From the NCBI RefSeq assembly GCF_022678645.1, contig NZ_JALBWV010000062.1, forward strand, positions 1-50,961: 50,961 nt of DNA, read 5' to 3'. Position numbers and translations under genes: made by a program. The notes beneath the pieces were generated by a model. That model was not told where the DNA came from, did no database searches, and saw only the letters and a list, made by a program, of their open reading frames with translations. The first letter of the stretch is position 1, and every line of letters begins with the position of its first letter. Shown one piece after another: positions 7,932 through 16,840 of this stretch. Origin of the DNA: Saccharopolyspora soli (GTDB lineage: Bacteria; Actinomycetota; Actinomycetes; Mycobacteriales; Pseudonocardiaceae).

Positions 7932-10900
7932 ATGAGGGCAGGCGAGGAGGCTGCCGGGCCGGAGTTCGTCGGCCGGGTACTGCACGAGAGCGAACGCGCG
8001 CGGATCACTCGGCTTTTCCTCGCCGGGCGCACTGTTGTCCGAAAGGAGTTGCGGGGACCGGACGCGCCGCAGCGGCGGCGGCATGAGCTGGCGATGCTGG
8101 AGCGGTTGCGCGGTGTTCCGGGCACCGCGCAACTGGTGGAGGCGCCGCAATATGCGGAGTCGATCGTGGTGGCGGACGTGGGCGGTACGACGCTGGCGGA
8201 GCTGGCGAAGCCGCTGTCGCCTGATGCCCTGATCGAGCTCGGGTTGGAGTTGGCCCAAGCGGTGGCGGAGATGCACCACCGGGGGGTCATGCACCGGAAC
8301 ATCACTCCGGGGAACATCATGCTCTCCCGCGACGGCGGACCATGCTTGATCAACTTCACGCTGGCCTCGTCGTTCGCCGAGATCCGTCCGGAATTCACCC
8401 ATCACAGCAAGATCGTGGGGACGTTGGCGTACCTGGCGCCGGAGCAGACCGGGCGCATCGCCCGTGTCGTGGACCAGCGCGCGGACCTGTACGCGTTGGG
8501 CGCGACCCTGTACGAGCTGGCGACCGGCGCCCCGCCGTTCGGCTCCGGCGACCCGTTGCGCCTCACTCGTGATCACTTGACGCGGGTACCGGTGCCGCCA
8601 GCCGAGGTGACCCCGGCCGTCCCGGCGCCGCTGTCCGAAATCATCATGCATCTGCTGGAGAAGGAGCCGGACAACCGGTACCAGACCGCCAAGGGCGTGG
8701 TCCACGACCTGCGGCAGTTGCGGGACACCCGGACAGATCCGGAAGCGGGTCCGGTTCGCGTCGGTGAGCATGACGTTCCGCTGCGGCTGCTGCCGCCGTC
8801 GCGGCTGGTGGGACGCGATGCCGAGGTGGGGGAGCTGCGGGCGGCGTTCGAGGACGCGCTGGCGGGCCGACGCCGTGGGGTGCTGATCGGCGGCGCGCCG
8901 GGAGTGGGCAAGACGGCGTTGGTCGATGAGCTGCGGCCGGTGGTCACCGGCAGCGACGGCTGGTTCGTGGCGGGCAAGTTCGACCCGCACCAGCGGGATC
9001 TGGCGTTCGACGGTCTCTACCAGGCGATGCGCGCGTTGGGTCGGCTGTTGTTGGCCGAGCCGGAGGACGAGCTGGCCGTGGTCCGCGAGCGGATCCTGGG
9101 GGCGCTCGGCTCGAACGCGGGTCTGGCGACCGCGGTGGTGCCGGAGTTCGCCGCGCTGCTGGCGGTGCCGCCCGATCCAGGGGATGCGCTGACCGCCCAG
9201 GCGCGGGTGCAGCGCAGCGGTTTGGAGATCCTGCGGGCGGTCGCGTCGCGGAAGCGGCCGGTGGTGTTGTTCGTCGACGACCTGCAGTGGGCGGGGCGCA
9301 CCCCACTCGGCGCGGTGGACCTCCTGCTGGGCGACGAGCCGGTCGAGGGTCTGTTGCTGGTCGGTGCGTACCGCGCAGGCGAGGTGGATGCGGGCCATCC
9401 GCTGGCCGAGCCGCTGTCCCGATGGCGCGAGCAGGGCCTGGTGCGGCACGTCTGGCTGGACAACTTGCCCGAGCCGGGCCTGGCAGCCGTGGTTGAGGAA
9501 ATGCTGCACGTGGACCGGGCCGTGGCAGCAGGCTTGGTCGAGGTGATCAATCAGCACACGCTCGGGAATCCGTACGAGACGGTGGAGCTTCTCAACGCGC
9601 TGCGCCGGGACGGCCTGCTCAGCGTGACAACCGCCGGATGGAGTTGGGACCCGGCGGCCGTGCGCGCGCACCTGGGGGGGTCTGAGATCGCGGCGCTGCT
9701 GGCGGCGCGTGTCGAGGCCATGCCCGCGCCTTCTCGGCAGCTGCTGGAGGCGATGGCATGTCTGGGCGGTCGGGCCGAGCTGAGCGTGCTGCAAACCGCG
9801 ACCGGTGAGTCGGCGGGCGAAGTGGAACAACGGCTGGCGCCCGTTGTCGATGAGGGCGTCCTGGTGGTGGAGCCCTGGGCGTATCAGGCGGTGCGGTTCC
9901 GCCACGACCGCATCCGCGAGGTGATCCTGCGCGGGCTGGATCCGCAGCGGCGAGGTGCGCTGCAGTTGGCCATGGCACGGCGATTGGCGTCCGTACCGGA
10001 ACTGTTCGCGGTGGCAGCCGAGCAGTACCTGCCGGTAGCCAGCGCGGTCGACGATGCCGCGGAGCGGCGCGTGGTGGTGGCGTTGCTGCGGCGCGCTGCA
10101 GATCAGGCCAGCTTGACCGGTGAGCACGTGCTGGTGGACGCGCTGCTGGCCGCCGCGCTGCGGCTGATCGACCCGAGCGACACCGACACGCTGATCCAGG
10201 TGCACGCCGATCGCCACACCGCGCTCTACAGCCTGGGGCGTCTGGAAGAGGCGGACGAGGAGTACCGCGTGATCGCCCGGCTGTGCACCAGCGCCGCGCA
10301 GCGGGTCGACGCGACCTGCGTGCAGGTGCGCAGCCTGACCCACCGGAACCGGAGCGCCGAGGCGATCGAGCTGGGCCTGGAGTCGTTGCGGGAGTGCGGC
10401 ATCACCGTCCCGGCAGCGGACCGGCTTCCCGCCGAGCTCGACCGGCAGTTCGACCATCTGCACCGGTGGCTGGACCACACCGACGCCGCGGACGACCTGG
10501 CCCGACCAGACCTCACCGATCCCACGCTGCTCGCCACGAGCCGCCTGATCAACGTGGTGCTGTCGGCGGCCTACTTCGTCGCCGACTCCGCGATGGTCGG
10601 CTGGCTGAGCCTGGAAGCGATACAGATCTGGCTTGAGCACGGCCCGAGCCCGACCCTGGTCGGCCCGGTCAGCCACATCGGTCTGGCCAGCGTGGCGCTG
10701 CGCGACGACTACCTCGCCGGGTACCGGGCGATGCGGCGGGTCCTGCCACTGGGCGAAGCCCGCGGCTGGGAGCCCGAAATCTCGCACGCGCGCTTCGTCT
10801 TCGCCCTCGGCGCCTGGGCCTCCGCACCGCTCGAAGACGCCATCCAGGCATTTCGCCGAGCTCGCCGGGGGCTGATCGCAGGCGCCGACCCGGCCAACGC

Positions 10901-12875
10901 CAGCTACACCTACATCACCTCCATGCCGTTGCTGGTGGACTGCGCACCGTCGCTGGAGAGCTTGCTCGCCGAGGTCGAGGCGGGACTGGCCTTCGCGCGG
11001 CACATCGGCAACGAGCAGACCGTCCAGCGGCTCGACGGCTACCGATGGCTGGCGCATGCGCTCCGCGGTGACACCCCGGCCGGGGCGGGGGATGTGTTCC
11101 CCTTCGACCGATACGCCGACAATCCGGCGGCGCGTCTCTACGCGCACATCTCCTGGGCGATCGCCGCGGTCGTCTTCGACGACCCGGTCTCCCTGGCACG
11201 GCACAGTTCGGCGGCGATGCCGCTGCTGCCGACTGCTGTTGGCCTCTACTCCACTGCGGTGGCCCGCTTGCTGCGCGGCCTGGCCGTGGCTGGACAGGCC
11301 CGCACTGCGGTCGGCGACGAACGCGCTGCTGCGTTGTCCGAACTGGACGAATTGATACGGTGGCTGGCCGCCCGCGCCGCGGAGGCCCCCGACAACTTCC
11401 TGTACCTGCTGCGGTTGCTGGAGGCCGAACGAGCCTGGGCGGTCGGCAAGTTCCGCGCCGCGGTGGTCGCCTTCGACGCCGCCCGCCGTGCCGCGGCTGC
11501 CTGCCAGCGACCCTGGCACCGCGCCGTGATCGCGGAACGCGCAGCCCGCTTCTACCTTGCCCACGGCGTCGAACACGCCGGTCACCACCTGCTCGCCCAA
11601 GCCCGTGCGGAGTACGCCGCATGGGGTGCGACCGCGAAGGTCGACCAGCTGGATTGGGCGCACCCGACGCTGCGACCAGAGGCCGTTGCGGCAGCCGGAC
11701 CCGGCGGCGACCAACCAGCTGATCAACGCGACGCAGTCACGACGGGCACGCTCGACCTGCTCGGCATCCTGTCCGCGTCGCAGGCGCTGAGTTCCGAGAC
11801 CAGCGTCGAACGTCTGCAAGCGCGCCTCGTGGAAGTGCTCAGCGCGATCGCTGGTGCCACTGGCGTGCAGCTGCTGCTGTGGAGCAGCGACCAGCACGGC
11901 TGGCTGCTGCCCGGATCCGCCGACAGCGGCAACGCGCAGATCGCGGGTCCCGGCCACGAACACGCCGTCCCGATATCGGTGCTGCGGTACGTGCAGCGGA
12001 CGGGTGGACCGCTGGTCGTGGACGACGCCACCCGCGATGACCGCTTCGCCCGCGACCCGTACTTCGCGGACCTCGACTGCTGCTCGCTGCTGGCCCTGTC
12101 CATCCTCGGCCGCGGCAGCCCGCGCGCGGTGCTGCTGTTGGAGAACCGTCTCATCCGCGGCGCGTTCAGCTCCGAGCGGCTCGACGCCGTCAAGCTCATC
12201 GCAGGCCAACTCGCCGTCTCCCTCGACAACGCCCAGCTGTACGACGAGCTCACCGCGTCGCGCGCGCGGATCGTCGCCGCCGCCGACCAGACGCGCCGAC
12301 GCATCGAGCGGGATCTGCACGACGGCGCCCAGCAGCGGCTGATCTCCCTCGCGATGCAGGCGCGCGCGATGCAGGCAACGTTGCCGCCCGAGGCGCGCGA
12401 GCTGACCGAGGGCCTGGCCAGCCTGGCGGCCGAGGCGACCAAGGCACAGGGTGAGCTGCGCGAGCTCGCGCGCGGGATCCACCCAGCGGTCCTCGCCGAA
12501 AGTGGCCTCCGCCCGGCCATCAAGGCGCTGGCCCGCCGCTGCAGCGTCCCGGTGCAACTGGCCGCGCTGACCGACCAGCGCCTGCCCGAGCAGATCGAGA
12601 TCGCCGCCTACTACCTGGTGGCCGAGGCGCTGGCCAACGCGGTCAAACACGCCCACGCCTCGACCATCACCATCGCCAGCGAAGTCGCCGACGACGTCCT
12701 GCGGGTCTGCGTGCGCGACGACGGCCGTGGCGGTGCTGACCCCGGTGGATCCGGCCTGGTCGGCCTCAAGGACCGGGTCGAGGCGCTCGGCGGCTGGTTT
12801 TCCGTGCGGAGCGCCCCCGGCGCGGGTACCGCGCTGCGAGCCGAGTTCCCCTTGAACCGCGTGAATCCCGGTTGA
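7932..12875 (+). CDS. Pseudokinase-AAA ATPase-GAF-histidine kinase sensor
   Basis: A 1647-residue multidomain sensor starting at ATG 7932 behind GGAGGTG. Residues about 15-280 form a Ser/Thr-kinase-like domain. Residues 310-650 are an AAA/ATPase module with Walker A GGAPGVGKTAL and Walker B VVLFVDDLQWA. Residues 650-1250 are helical repeats. Residues 1275-1440 are a GAF domain. A NarL-type histidine kinase ends the protein, with the phosphoacceptor box ERDLHDGAQQRL (His1463), an N box in EALANAVKHAHAS and the glycine box DDGRGG. The kinase-like domain reads HRN at residues 121-123 instead of HRD and NFT at 141-143 instead of DFG. Both catalytic aspartates are therefore missing and it is predicted to be a pseudokinase. 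The likely partner is the response regulator at 13545. Confidence 0.93.
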   Translation: MRAGEEAAGPEFVGRVLHESERARITRLFLAGRTVVRKELRGPDAPQRRRHELAMLERLRGVPGTAQLVEAPQYAESIVVADVGGTTLAELAKPLSPDALIELGLELAQAVAEMHHRGVMHRNITPGNIMLSRDGGPCLINFTLASSFAEIRPEFTHHSKIVGTLAYLAPEQTGRIARVVDQRADLYALGATLYELATGAPPFGSGDPLRLTRDHLTRVPVPPAEVTPAVPAPLSEIIMHLLEKEPDNRYQTAKGVVHDLRQLRDTRTDPEAGPVRVGEHDVPLRLLPPSRLVGRDAEVGELRAAFEDALAGRRRGVLIGGAPGVGKTALVDELRPVVTGSDGWFVAGKFDPHQRDLAFDGLYQAMRALGRLLLAEPEDELAVVRERILGALGSNAGLATAVVPEFAALLAVPPDPGDALTAQARVQRSGLEILRAVASRKRPVVLFVDDLQWAGRTPLGAVDLLLGDEPVEGLLLVGAYRAGEVDAGHPLAEPLSRWREQGLVRHVWLDNLPEPGLAAVVEEMLHVDRAVAAGLVEVINQHTLGNPYETVELLNALRRDGLLSVTTAGWSWDPAAVRAHLGGSEIAALLAARVEAMPAPSRQLLEAMACLGGRAELSVLQTATGESAGEVEQRLAPVVDEGVLVVEPWAYQAVRFRHDRIREVILRGLDPQRRGALQLAMARRLASVPELFAVAAEQYLPVASAVDDAAERRVVVALLRRAADQASLTGEHVLVDALLAAALRLIDPSDTDTLIQVHADRHTALYSLGRLEEADEEYRVIARLCTSAAQRVDATCVQVRSLTHRNRSAEAIELGLESLRECGITVPAADRLPAELDRQFDHLHRWLDHTDAADDLARPDLTDPTLLATSRLINVVLSAAYFVADSAMVGWLSLEAIQIWLEHGPSPTLVGPVSHIGLASVALRDDYLAGYRAMRRVLPLGEARGWEPEISHARFVFALGAWASAPLEDAIQAFRRARRGLIAGADPANASYTYITSMPLLVDCAPSLESLLAEVEAGLAFARHIGNEQTVQRLDGYRWLAHALRGDTPAGAGDVFPFDRYADNPAARLYAHISWAIAAVVFDDPVSLARHSSAAMPLLPTAVGLYSTAVARLLRGLAVAGQARTAVGDERAAALSELDELIRWLAARAAEAPDNFLYLLRLLEAERAWAVGKFRAAVVAFDAARRAAAACQRPWHRAVIAERAARFYLAHGVEHAGHHLLAQARAEYAAWGATAKVDQLDWAHPTLRPEAVAAAGPGGDQPADQRDAVTTGTLDLLGILSASQALSSETSVERLQARLVEVLSAIAGATGVQLLLWSSDQHGWLLPGSADSGNAQIAGPGHEHAVPISVLRYVQRTGGPLVVDDATRDDRFARDPYFADLDCCSLLALSILGRGSPRAVLLLENRLIRGAFSSERLDAVKLIAGQLAVSLDNAQLYDELTASRARIVAAADQTRRRIERDLHDGAQQRLISLAMQARAMQATLPPEARELTEGLASLAAEATKAQGELRELARGIHPAVLAESGLRPAIKALARRCSVPVQLAALTDQRLPEQIEIAAYYLVAEALANAVKHAHASTITIASEVADDVLRVCVRDDGRGGADPGGSGLVGLKDRVEALGGWFSVRSAPGAGTALRAEFPLNRVNPG

Positions 12876-12934
12876 CCGAAGCGACGTCGTGGCCCGGATC
12901 GCCGCAGGTGCCCGAGCACGCCGTTCACATCGAC

Positions 12935-13324
12935 TCACGAGGGTTGGCCGAGGCCGCCACGCGCCTCGCGGACCAGTCCCTCGATCGTCACGGCGGACAG
13001 CGCCAGTTTGCCCAGGAACCCGATGGCCGGGCTCATCTCGATCAGATCGATGAGGTCATCCTCGGCCTGCGCGGAGATCAGGATCAGATGGCCCGGATCG
13101 AGGCACGGGTCGTTGGCCAGGCGCCGCACCAGCTCGAATCCGCTGTCCCCGCCCAGGTCCACATCGACGAGCGTGACGTCGGGACGCAGCTCGGCAGCGC
13201 ATCGGAGCGCTTCGGTGCCCGTCGAGGCGACGCCGACGACCCGAAGACCCTCTCGTTCCAGCACGACGCGCGCGATCCGGAGGAAGTCCAAGCTGTCGTC
13301 GACGATCAAACACCGCAGGGCCAC
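12935..13324 (-). CDS. Stand-alone response-regulator receiver protein
   Basis: A 129-residue CheY-like receiver with no output domain. The acidic pair is in LIVDDS, the phosphoacceptor Asp in TLVDVDLGG, the conserved Ser in LISAQ and the Lys in GFLGK. It reads opposite to, and ends 59 bases from, the large histidine kinase gene, and diverges from the NarL-type regulator. It may act as a phosphate sink or alternative partner for the kinase. The ribosome site for GTG 13324 is weak. Confidence 0.85.
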   Translation of the reverse strand: MALRCLIVDDSLDFLRIARVVLEREGLRVVGVASTGTEALRCAAELRPDVTLVDVDLGGDSGFELVRRLANDPCLDPGHLILISAQAEDDLIDLIEMSPAIGFLGKLALSAVTIEGLVREARGGLGQPS

Positions 13325-13358
13325 GAGGACACACTAGGAGCGGCGACGGCGGCCTGAC

Positions 13359-13376
13359 ATTGCGGCTAGCCGCAAT
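13359..13376. promoter_or_regulatory. Perfect 18-bp palindrome between divergent receiver genes
   Basis: ATTGCGGCTAGCCGCAAT is fully symmetric. It lies 35 bases upstream of the stand-alone receiver start (13324) and 169 upstream of the response regulator start (13545). It could be the binding site of the NarL-type regulator. TTTTC follows on the + strand, so a hairpin terminator cannot be excluded, although no + strand gene ends here. Confidence 0.55.
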
Positions 13377-13544
13377 TTTCGGCGTGACGCCGTGTCAGCG
13401 CGCCCCTACCCGTTGCGCGTGCCGGGCGTTCGCGTGGCCGTTTCAGCAGCCAGCTCGCGCCTAGGTCCGCGCGGCGCTGCTCCGAGAGCACGGCAGACCT
13501 CGCGCGCCCCGGTATGGGCGCGGCGGACGCGGCGGCAGATAATC

Positions 13545-14210
13545 ATGTGCGTGGCTGAGAACCGTGGTCGAGTAATCCTGGCCGACGACGACGTGCTGCT
13601 GCGCGAGGGTCTGGCCAGTCTGCTGGCCAGTTCCGGCTTCGACGTCGTCGGGCGTGCCGGGACCCCCACCGAACTGCTGGCGCAGGTCCAACAGCACCGA
13701 CCCGACGCCGTGATCGTCGACATCCGGATGCCGCCCACGCACACCACCGAAGGGCTGGACGCGGCTTGGTCGATCCGCCAGGAACTGCCTGAGACCGCGA
13801 TCCTGGTGCTGTCCGCGCACGTCGAGGTCGAGCAGGCCACCAAGTTGCTCAGGAGCGGGCAGCGCACTGGCTACCTGCTCAAAGAGCGCATCAGCAACGT
13901 CGACGACTTCCTGTCCACCCTGGACCGGATCGTCGAGGGGGCTTCCGTCGTCGATCCCGAACTCGTGCAGGAACTGCTCGCCGTACGCCGGGTCGAGGAT
14001 CCGCTGGAGATCCTCTCGCCACGGGAGCGCGAGGTGCTCGCGCTGATGGCCGAGGGCCATTCCAATTCGGGCATCGCCCAACGGTTGTGGGTGACCGGCG
14101 GGACGGTCGAGAAGCACGTCCGCAGCATCTTCACGAAGCTGTGCATCCCGGAGACCGGCGAGACGAACCGCCGCGTACTGGCCGTGCTCGCCTTCCTCGA
14201 CAACCGCTGA
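13545..14210 (+). CDS. NarL/FixJ-family response regulator
   Basis: A 221-residue response regulator. The receiver (residues about 8-125) has the acidic cluster ILADDD, phosphoacceptor Asp in VIVDIRMP, Ser in LVLSAH and Lys in YLLKER. The LuxR-type DNA-binding domain is at 155-215, with LSPREREVLALMAEGHSN and the recognition helix VTGGTVEKHVRSIF. ATG 13545 is the best start; GTG 13551 is close, and the frame upstream has no family similarity. It is downstream of the large sensor kinase with one opposite-strand gene between, and is the natural cognate regulator. Confidence 0.92.
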   Translation: MCVAENRGRVILADDDVLLREGLASLLASSGFDVVGRAGTPTELLAQVQQHRPDAVIVDIRMPPTHTTEGLDAAWSIRQELPETAILVLSAHVEVEQATKLLRSGQRTGYLLKERISNVDDFLSTLDRIVEGASVVDPELVQELLAVRRVEDPLEILSPREREVLALMAEGHSNSGIAQRLWVTGGTVEKHVRSIFTKLCIPETGETNRRVLAVLAFLDNR

Positions 14211-14493
14211 CCGCAGTCGACGCGGATGATGCCGCACTGCTGGCTCGTTTCGTTAAGTCGGCCCGCACTTTTCGACATTCGGCGGGAACTGCTAGCGGAG
14301 TAGCGGTCCGATTCGGTTGGCCTGCTCCGGCTTACCAGCGTTCTGGTCAGCCGGTATTCGACGCTTCCGGTTGACCGGTACCCGGAATTGCCGCTCGCAG
14401 GAACGACTTGCCGCGCTGCGACGAGCAGGCTTGAGCGCAGCTGCCCGGCCGATCATGCCAGGCCGACCACATCACTCAGGGACCTGGGGGACA
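14211..14493. other. Intergenic region after the response regulator
   Basis: Together with the hairpin that follows, this makes a gap of about 350 bases between the response regulator and the first SDR. No gene or repeat is apparent. The promoter of the SDR pair is expected here. Confidence 0.5.
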
Positions 14494-14526
14494 CCCGCGC
14501 GCCCGTTCGGGGGGCGGGCGCGCGGG
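14494..14526 (+). terminator. GC-rich hairpin before the SDR pair
   Basis: CCCGCGCGCCCG (14494-14505) pairs perfectly with CGGGCGCGCGGG (14515-14526) around nine bases. It ends 37 bases before the SDR start. It may terminate readthrough from the response regulator or act as an attenuator in the SDR leader. There is no T run. Confidence 0.65.
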
Positions 14527-14563
14527 CCAACTACGAAGACACCGACTCGGAGGGAATCGGATC

Positions 14564-15346
14564 ATGGGCGACAGCGAACGAGTAGCGATCGTGACCGGCG
14601 GATCGCGGCGCATCGGTAGGAAGACCGCACTGCGCCTGGTGCACAAGGGCTACGCGGTAGTCGTGAACTGCGCCGTCGACAAGGTCGAGGTGGACGCCGC
14701 CGTGGCGGCGTTGCGGCAGGCCGGTGGCCAGGCCATCGGCCTGCAGGCCGACGTGGCTGATGAGACGGCGGTGACGGGCCTGTTCGACCAAGCCGAGGCG
14801 GAGTTCGGCGGTGTGGACGTGGTCGTGCACGCCGCTGGCATCCTGCCGGAGGGCCCCTCAGCGGACCTGGATGTCGCAGATCTGGATCTGGCGGTGCTGG
14901 ATCGATTGACGCACACCAACCTGCGCGACACGTCCGTAGTCGACCGGCAGGCCGAACGGCGGCTGCGGCCGGGCGGGGCAATCATCAACGTCTCCAGTTC
15001 GATCACGCGGTCCGCCCACACCAGCCGCAGCGCCCACACCGCCACGAAGGGCGGAGTCGTGGCCAACACCCTGATCCTCGCCCGCGAGCTGAGGGGCAGC
15101 GACATCACGGTGGTCCTCGCCCGCGAGCTGAGGGGTGGCGACACGACCGTGCACGCGGTCCCGACCGGACCGACGGCGACCACCGTGCTCCTCGACCGCA
15201 AGACCGAGGTGGCCAACGTGATCGCGGAGTCACCGCTGGAGCGGCTGGATCAGCCAGCCGACATCGCGGAGATCGTGTCCTTCCTCGCCGGACCCGACCG
15301 CTGGACCAACTTCCAGGCGGCCGACACCAACGGCGGCAACAGCTAA
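14564..15346 (+). CDS. SDR-family protein with altered active site
   Basis: A 260-residue classical short-chain dehydrogenase fold. The cofactor motif is TGGSRRIG at residues 11-18. The structural NNAG motif is replaced by HAAG. The SSS of the catalytic Ser strand is present (NVSSSITRS). The active-site YxxxK reads HTATK, so the catalytic Tyr is His158; Lys162 remains. A 13-residue tandem duplication (LARELRGSDITVV then LARELRGGDTTVH) disrupts the region after the active site, and the end (NFQAADTNGGNS) deviates from the usual substrate-loop end. Reductase activity is doubtful. It is followed after 18 bases by a second SDR in the same operon. Confidence 0.85.
   Translation: MGDSERVAIVTGGSRRIGRKTALRLVHKGYAVVVNCAVDKVEVDAAVAALRQAGGQAIGLQADVADETAVTGLFDQAEAEFGGVDVVVHAAGILPEGPSADLDVADLDLAVLDRLTHTNLRDTSVVDRQAERRLRPGGAIINVSSSITRSAHTSRSAHTATKGGVVANTLILARELRGSDITVVLARELRGGDTTVHAVPTGPTATTVLLDRKTEVANVIAESPLERLDQPADIAEIVSFLAGPDRWTNFQAADTNGGNS
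15075..15152 (+). repeat. 39-bp tandem duplication inside the SDR gene
   Basis: Positions 15075-15113 and 15114-15152 are two adjacent 39-base units that begin with the same 22 bases and differ at a few positions later. The unit is 13 codons, so the frame is kept. The divergence between units shows it is not a recent sequencing duplication. Confidence 0.85.
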
Positions 15347-15364
15347 CCCGAGGGGAGTACGACC

Positions 15365-16270
15365 ATGCCCAAGACGATTCTGATCAGCGGCGCCTCCAGC
15401 GGATTCGGCGCGCTCACCGCCCGTGCGCTCGCCGACGCGGGGCACACGGTGTACGCCGGTATGCGCGACATCGACCGGCGCAACGCGACGCAGGCCGAAA
15501 AGGCGCAGCGCTACGCCAAGGACAATCAGGTCGAGCTGCGGCCGGTGGAGCTCGACGTGACTTCTGAGTCCTCAGTGGACGATACATTGTGGACTGTACT
15601 CAGTGAGCAGAACAGGCTCGACGTCTTGGTGCACAACGCCGAGCACGTGGTGACTGGACCGGCGGAGGCGTTCACGCCGGAGCAGCTCGCCGCGCTGTAC
15701 GACACCAGCGTGCTCGGCGCCCAGCGGATCAACCGCGCCGCGCTTCCGCACATGCGACACGTCGGCGACGGGCTCCTGGTGTGGATCGGTGGGTTGAGCA
15801 CGTGCGGTGGGGCCCCGCCGTACCTGGCGCCGTTCTCCGCGACGAAGGCCGCGCTGGCCGCGCTGGCCGCGAGCTACGCGCCGGAACTGGCCAGGTGGGG
15901 GATCGAAACCACGATCGTCGTGCCCGGCTCGCTGCCCCACGACACGAGCCACTACGCGCACGTCGTCAGTCCGGACGACGACTCAGTCGTGGCCGACTAC
16001 GAGGAACATCACGCGGGTCTGCAGGCGGCGCTCGGCTGGGGGCTGACCAAGATCGAACCGCCCGACGCCGACGTGGCCGAGGCCATCGCCACGGTGGTCG
16101 ACACGCCCAAGGGCGAGCGGCCGTTGCGGGTTCACGTCGACTCGGCCGACGACAGGGTCACGGTCGCCGATGCCGTCGCCGACCGCATACGTGCCAAGTT
16201 GCTCGTCCGCACCGGCCGGGACGACCTCGTGCACCCCCGCCAACCGACGCCGCGCATTGGACATACATAA
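15365..16270 (+). CDS. Second SDR-family protein lacking the catalytic Tyr
   Basis: A 301-residue SDR with a good cofactor motif (GASSGFG, residues 9-15) and a long C-terminal extension. The NNAG motif is changed to HNAE. The expected YxxxK reads FSATK, so Phe157 replaces the catalytic Tyr and Lys161 remains; the Ser strand reads VWIGGLST. Start ATG 15365 follows GAGGGG. It lies 18 bases after the first SDR and shares its promoter. With two neighbouring SDRs both missing the essential residue, a non-catalytic or decaying role is more likely than normal dehydrogenase activity. Confidence 0.86.
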   Translation: MPKTILISGASSGFGALTARALADAGHTVYAGMRDIDRRNATQAEKAQRYAKDNQVELRPVELDVTSESSVDDTLWTVLSEQNRLDVLVHNAEHVVTGPAEAFTPEQLAALYDTSVLGAQRINRAALPHMRHVGDGLLVWIGGLSTCGGAPPYLAPFSATKAALAALAASYAPELARWGIETTIVVPGSLPHDTSHYAHVVSPDDDSVVADYEEHHAGLQAALGWGLTKIEPPDADVAEAIATVVDTPKGERPLRVHVDSADDRVTVADAVADRIRAKLLVRTGRDDLVHPRQPTPRIGHT

Positions 16271-16470
16271 GTCGGGGATCCCGCAGTCGAGAAAGCCTCT
16301 GAGGTTCCGCTACCCCGCCGCCACGCAAACCAACCCGCGCACTCGCTATGGGCCAGAAGGCCGTTGGACTCTTTCAGAGTGCGACGTCGGGGTCGATGCT
16401 GCATGCATCGCCATGCAAGCCGGTCAGCATTCGTGCTGCTTGCGGACAAGCGATCGAGGGTGTGATCGAA

Positions 16471-16791
16471 GTGCCCAAGTACCTGGTGCGGGCAACCTAT
16501 ACCGCCGAGGGCGTCAGGGGGTTGCGCGGGGAAGGCGGCACGGCCCGTGTCACTGCCGTGCGGAACGTGGTCAACAAGCTCGGCGGCGAGGTGGAAGCGT
16601 TCTACTTCGCTTTCGGCGAGTACGACGCCTACGTCGTGGTCGATCTGCCGGACAACGCCTCGGCGGCGTCGCTCGGACTAGCAGTCAGCGGTTCCGGTGC
16701 CGCTCGCACCGGGACCGTTGTCCTGCTGACCCCCGCCGAGGTTGATGAAGCCGTGTCGAAGGAGTTCGATTACCGGCCGCCGGGCCAATGA
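16471..16791 (+). CDS. GYD domain protein
   Basis: A 106-residue protein of the GYD family, named from the conserved pattern seen here as GEYDAYVVVDLPD. The ferredoxin-like fold is typical (VPKYLVRATYTAEGV opening, TGTVVLLTPAEVDEA near the end). GTG 16471 follows GAGGG at about ten bases; GTG 16462 is an alternative, and the longer upstream frame lacks family similarity. The biochemical function of the family is not established. It stands after the SDR pair and converges with the GH125 remnant. Confidence 0.85.
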   Translation: MPKYLVRATYTAEGVRGLRGEGGTARVTAVRNVVNKLGGEVEAFYFAFGEYDAYVVVDLPDNASAASLGLAVSGSGAARTGTVVLLTPAEVDEAVSKEFDYRPPGQ

Positions 16792-16840
16792 CGCCGACGA
16801 GCAACGTCACCGGGACTCCGTGCTCACGAGGCGGAGCTGG

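Noticed and set aside
7761..12938. A 1725-residue open frame on the - strand opposite the sensor kinase
   Set aside because: It is the antisense shadow of the large + strand gene. Its Arg/Gln/His-rich composition is typical of shadow frames in high-GC DNA, and the + strand frame has clear domains.
16348..16470. Upstream extension of the GYD protein frame
   Set aside because: It lacks family similarity, and a ribosome site supports GTG 16471.
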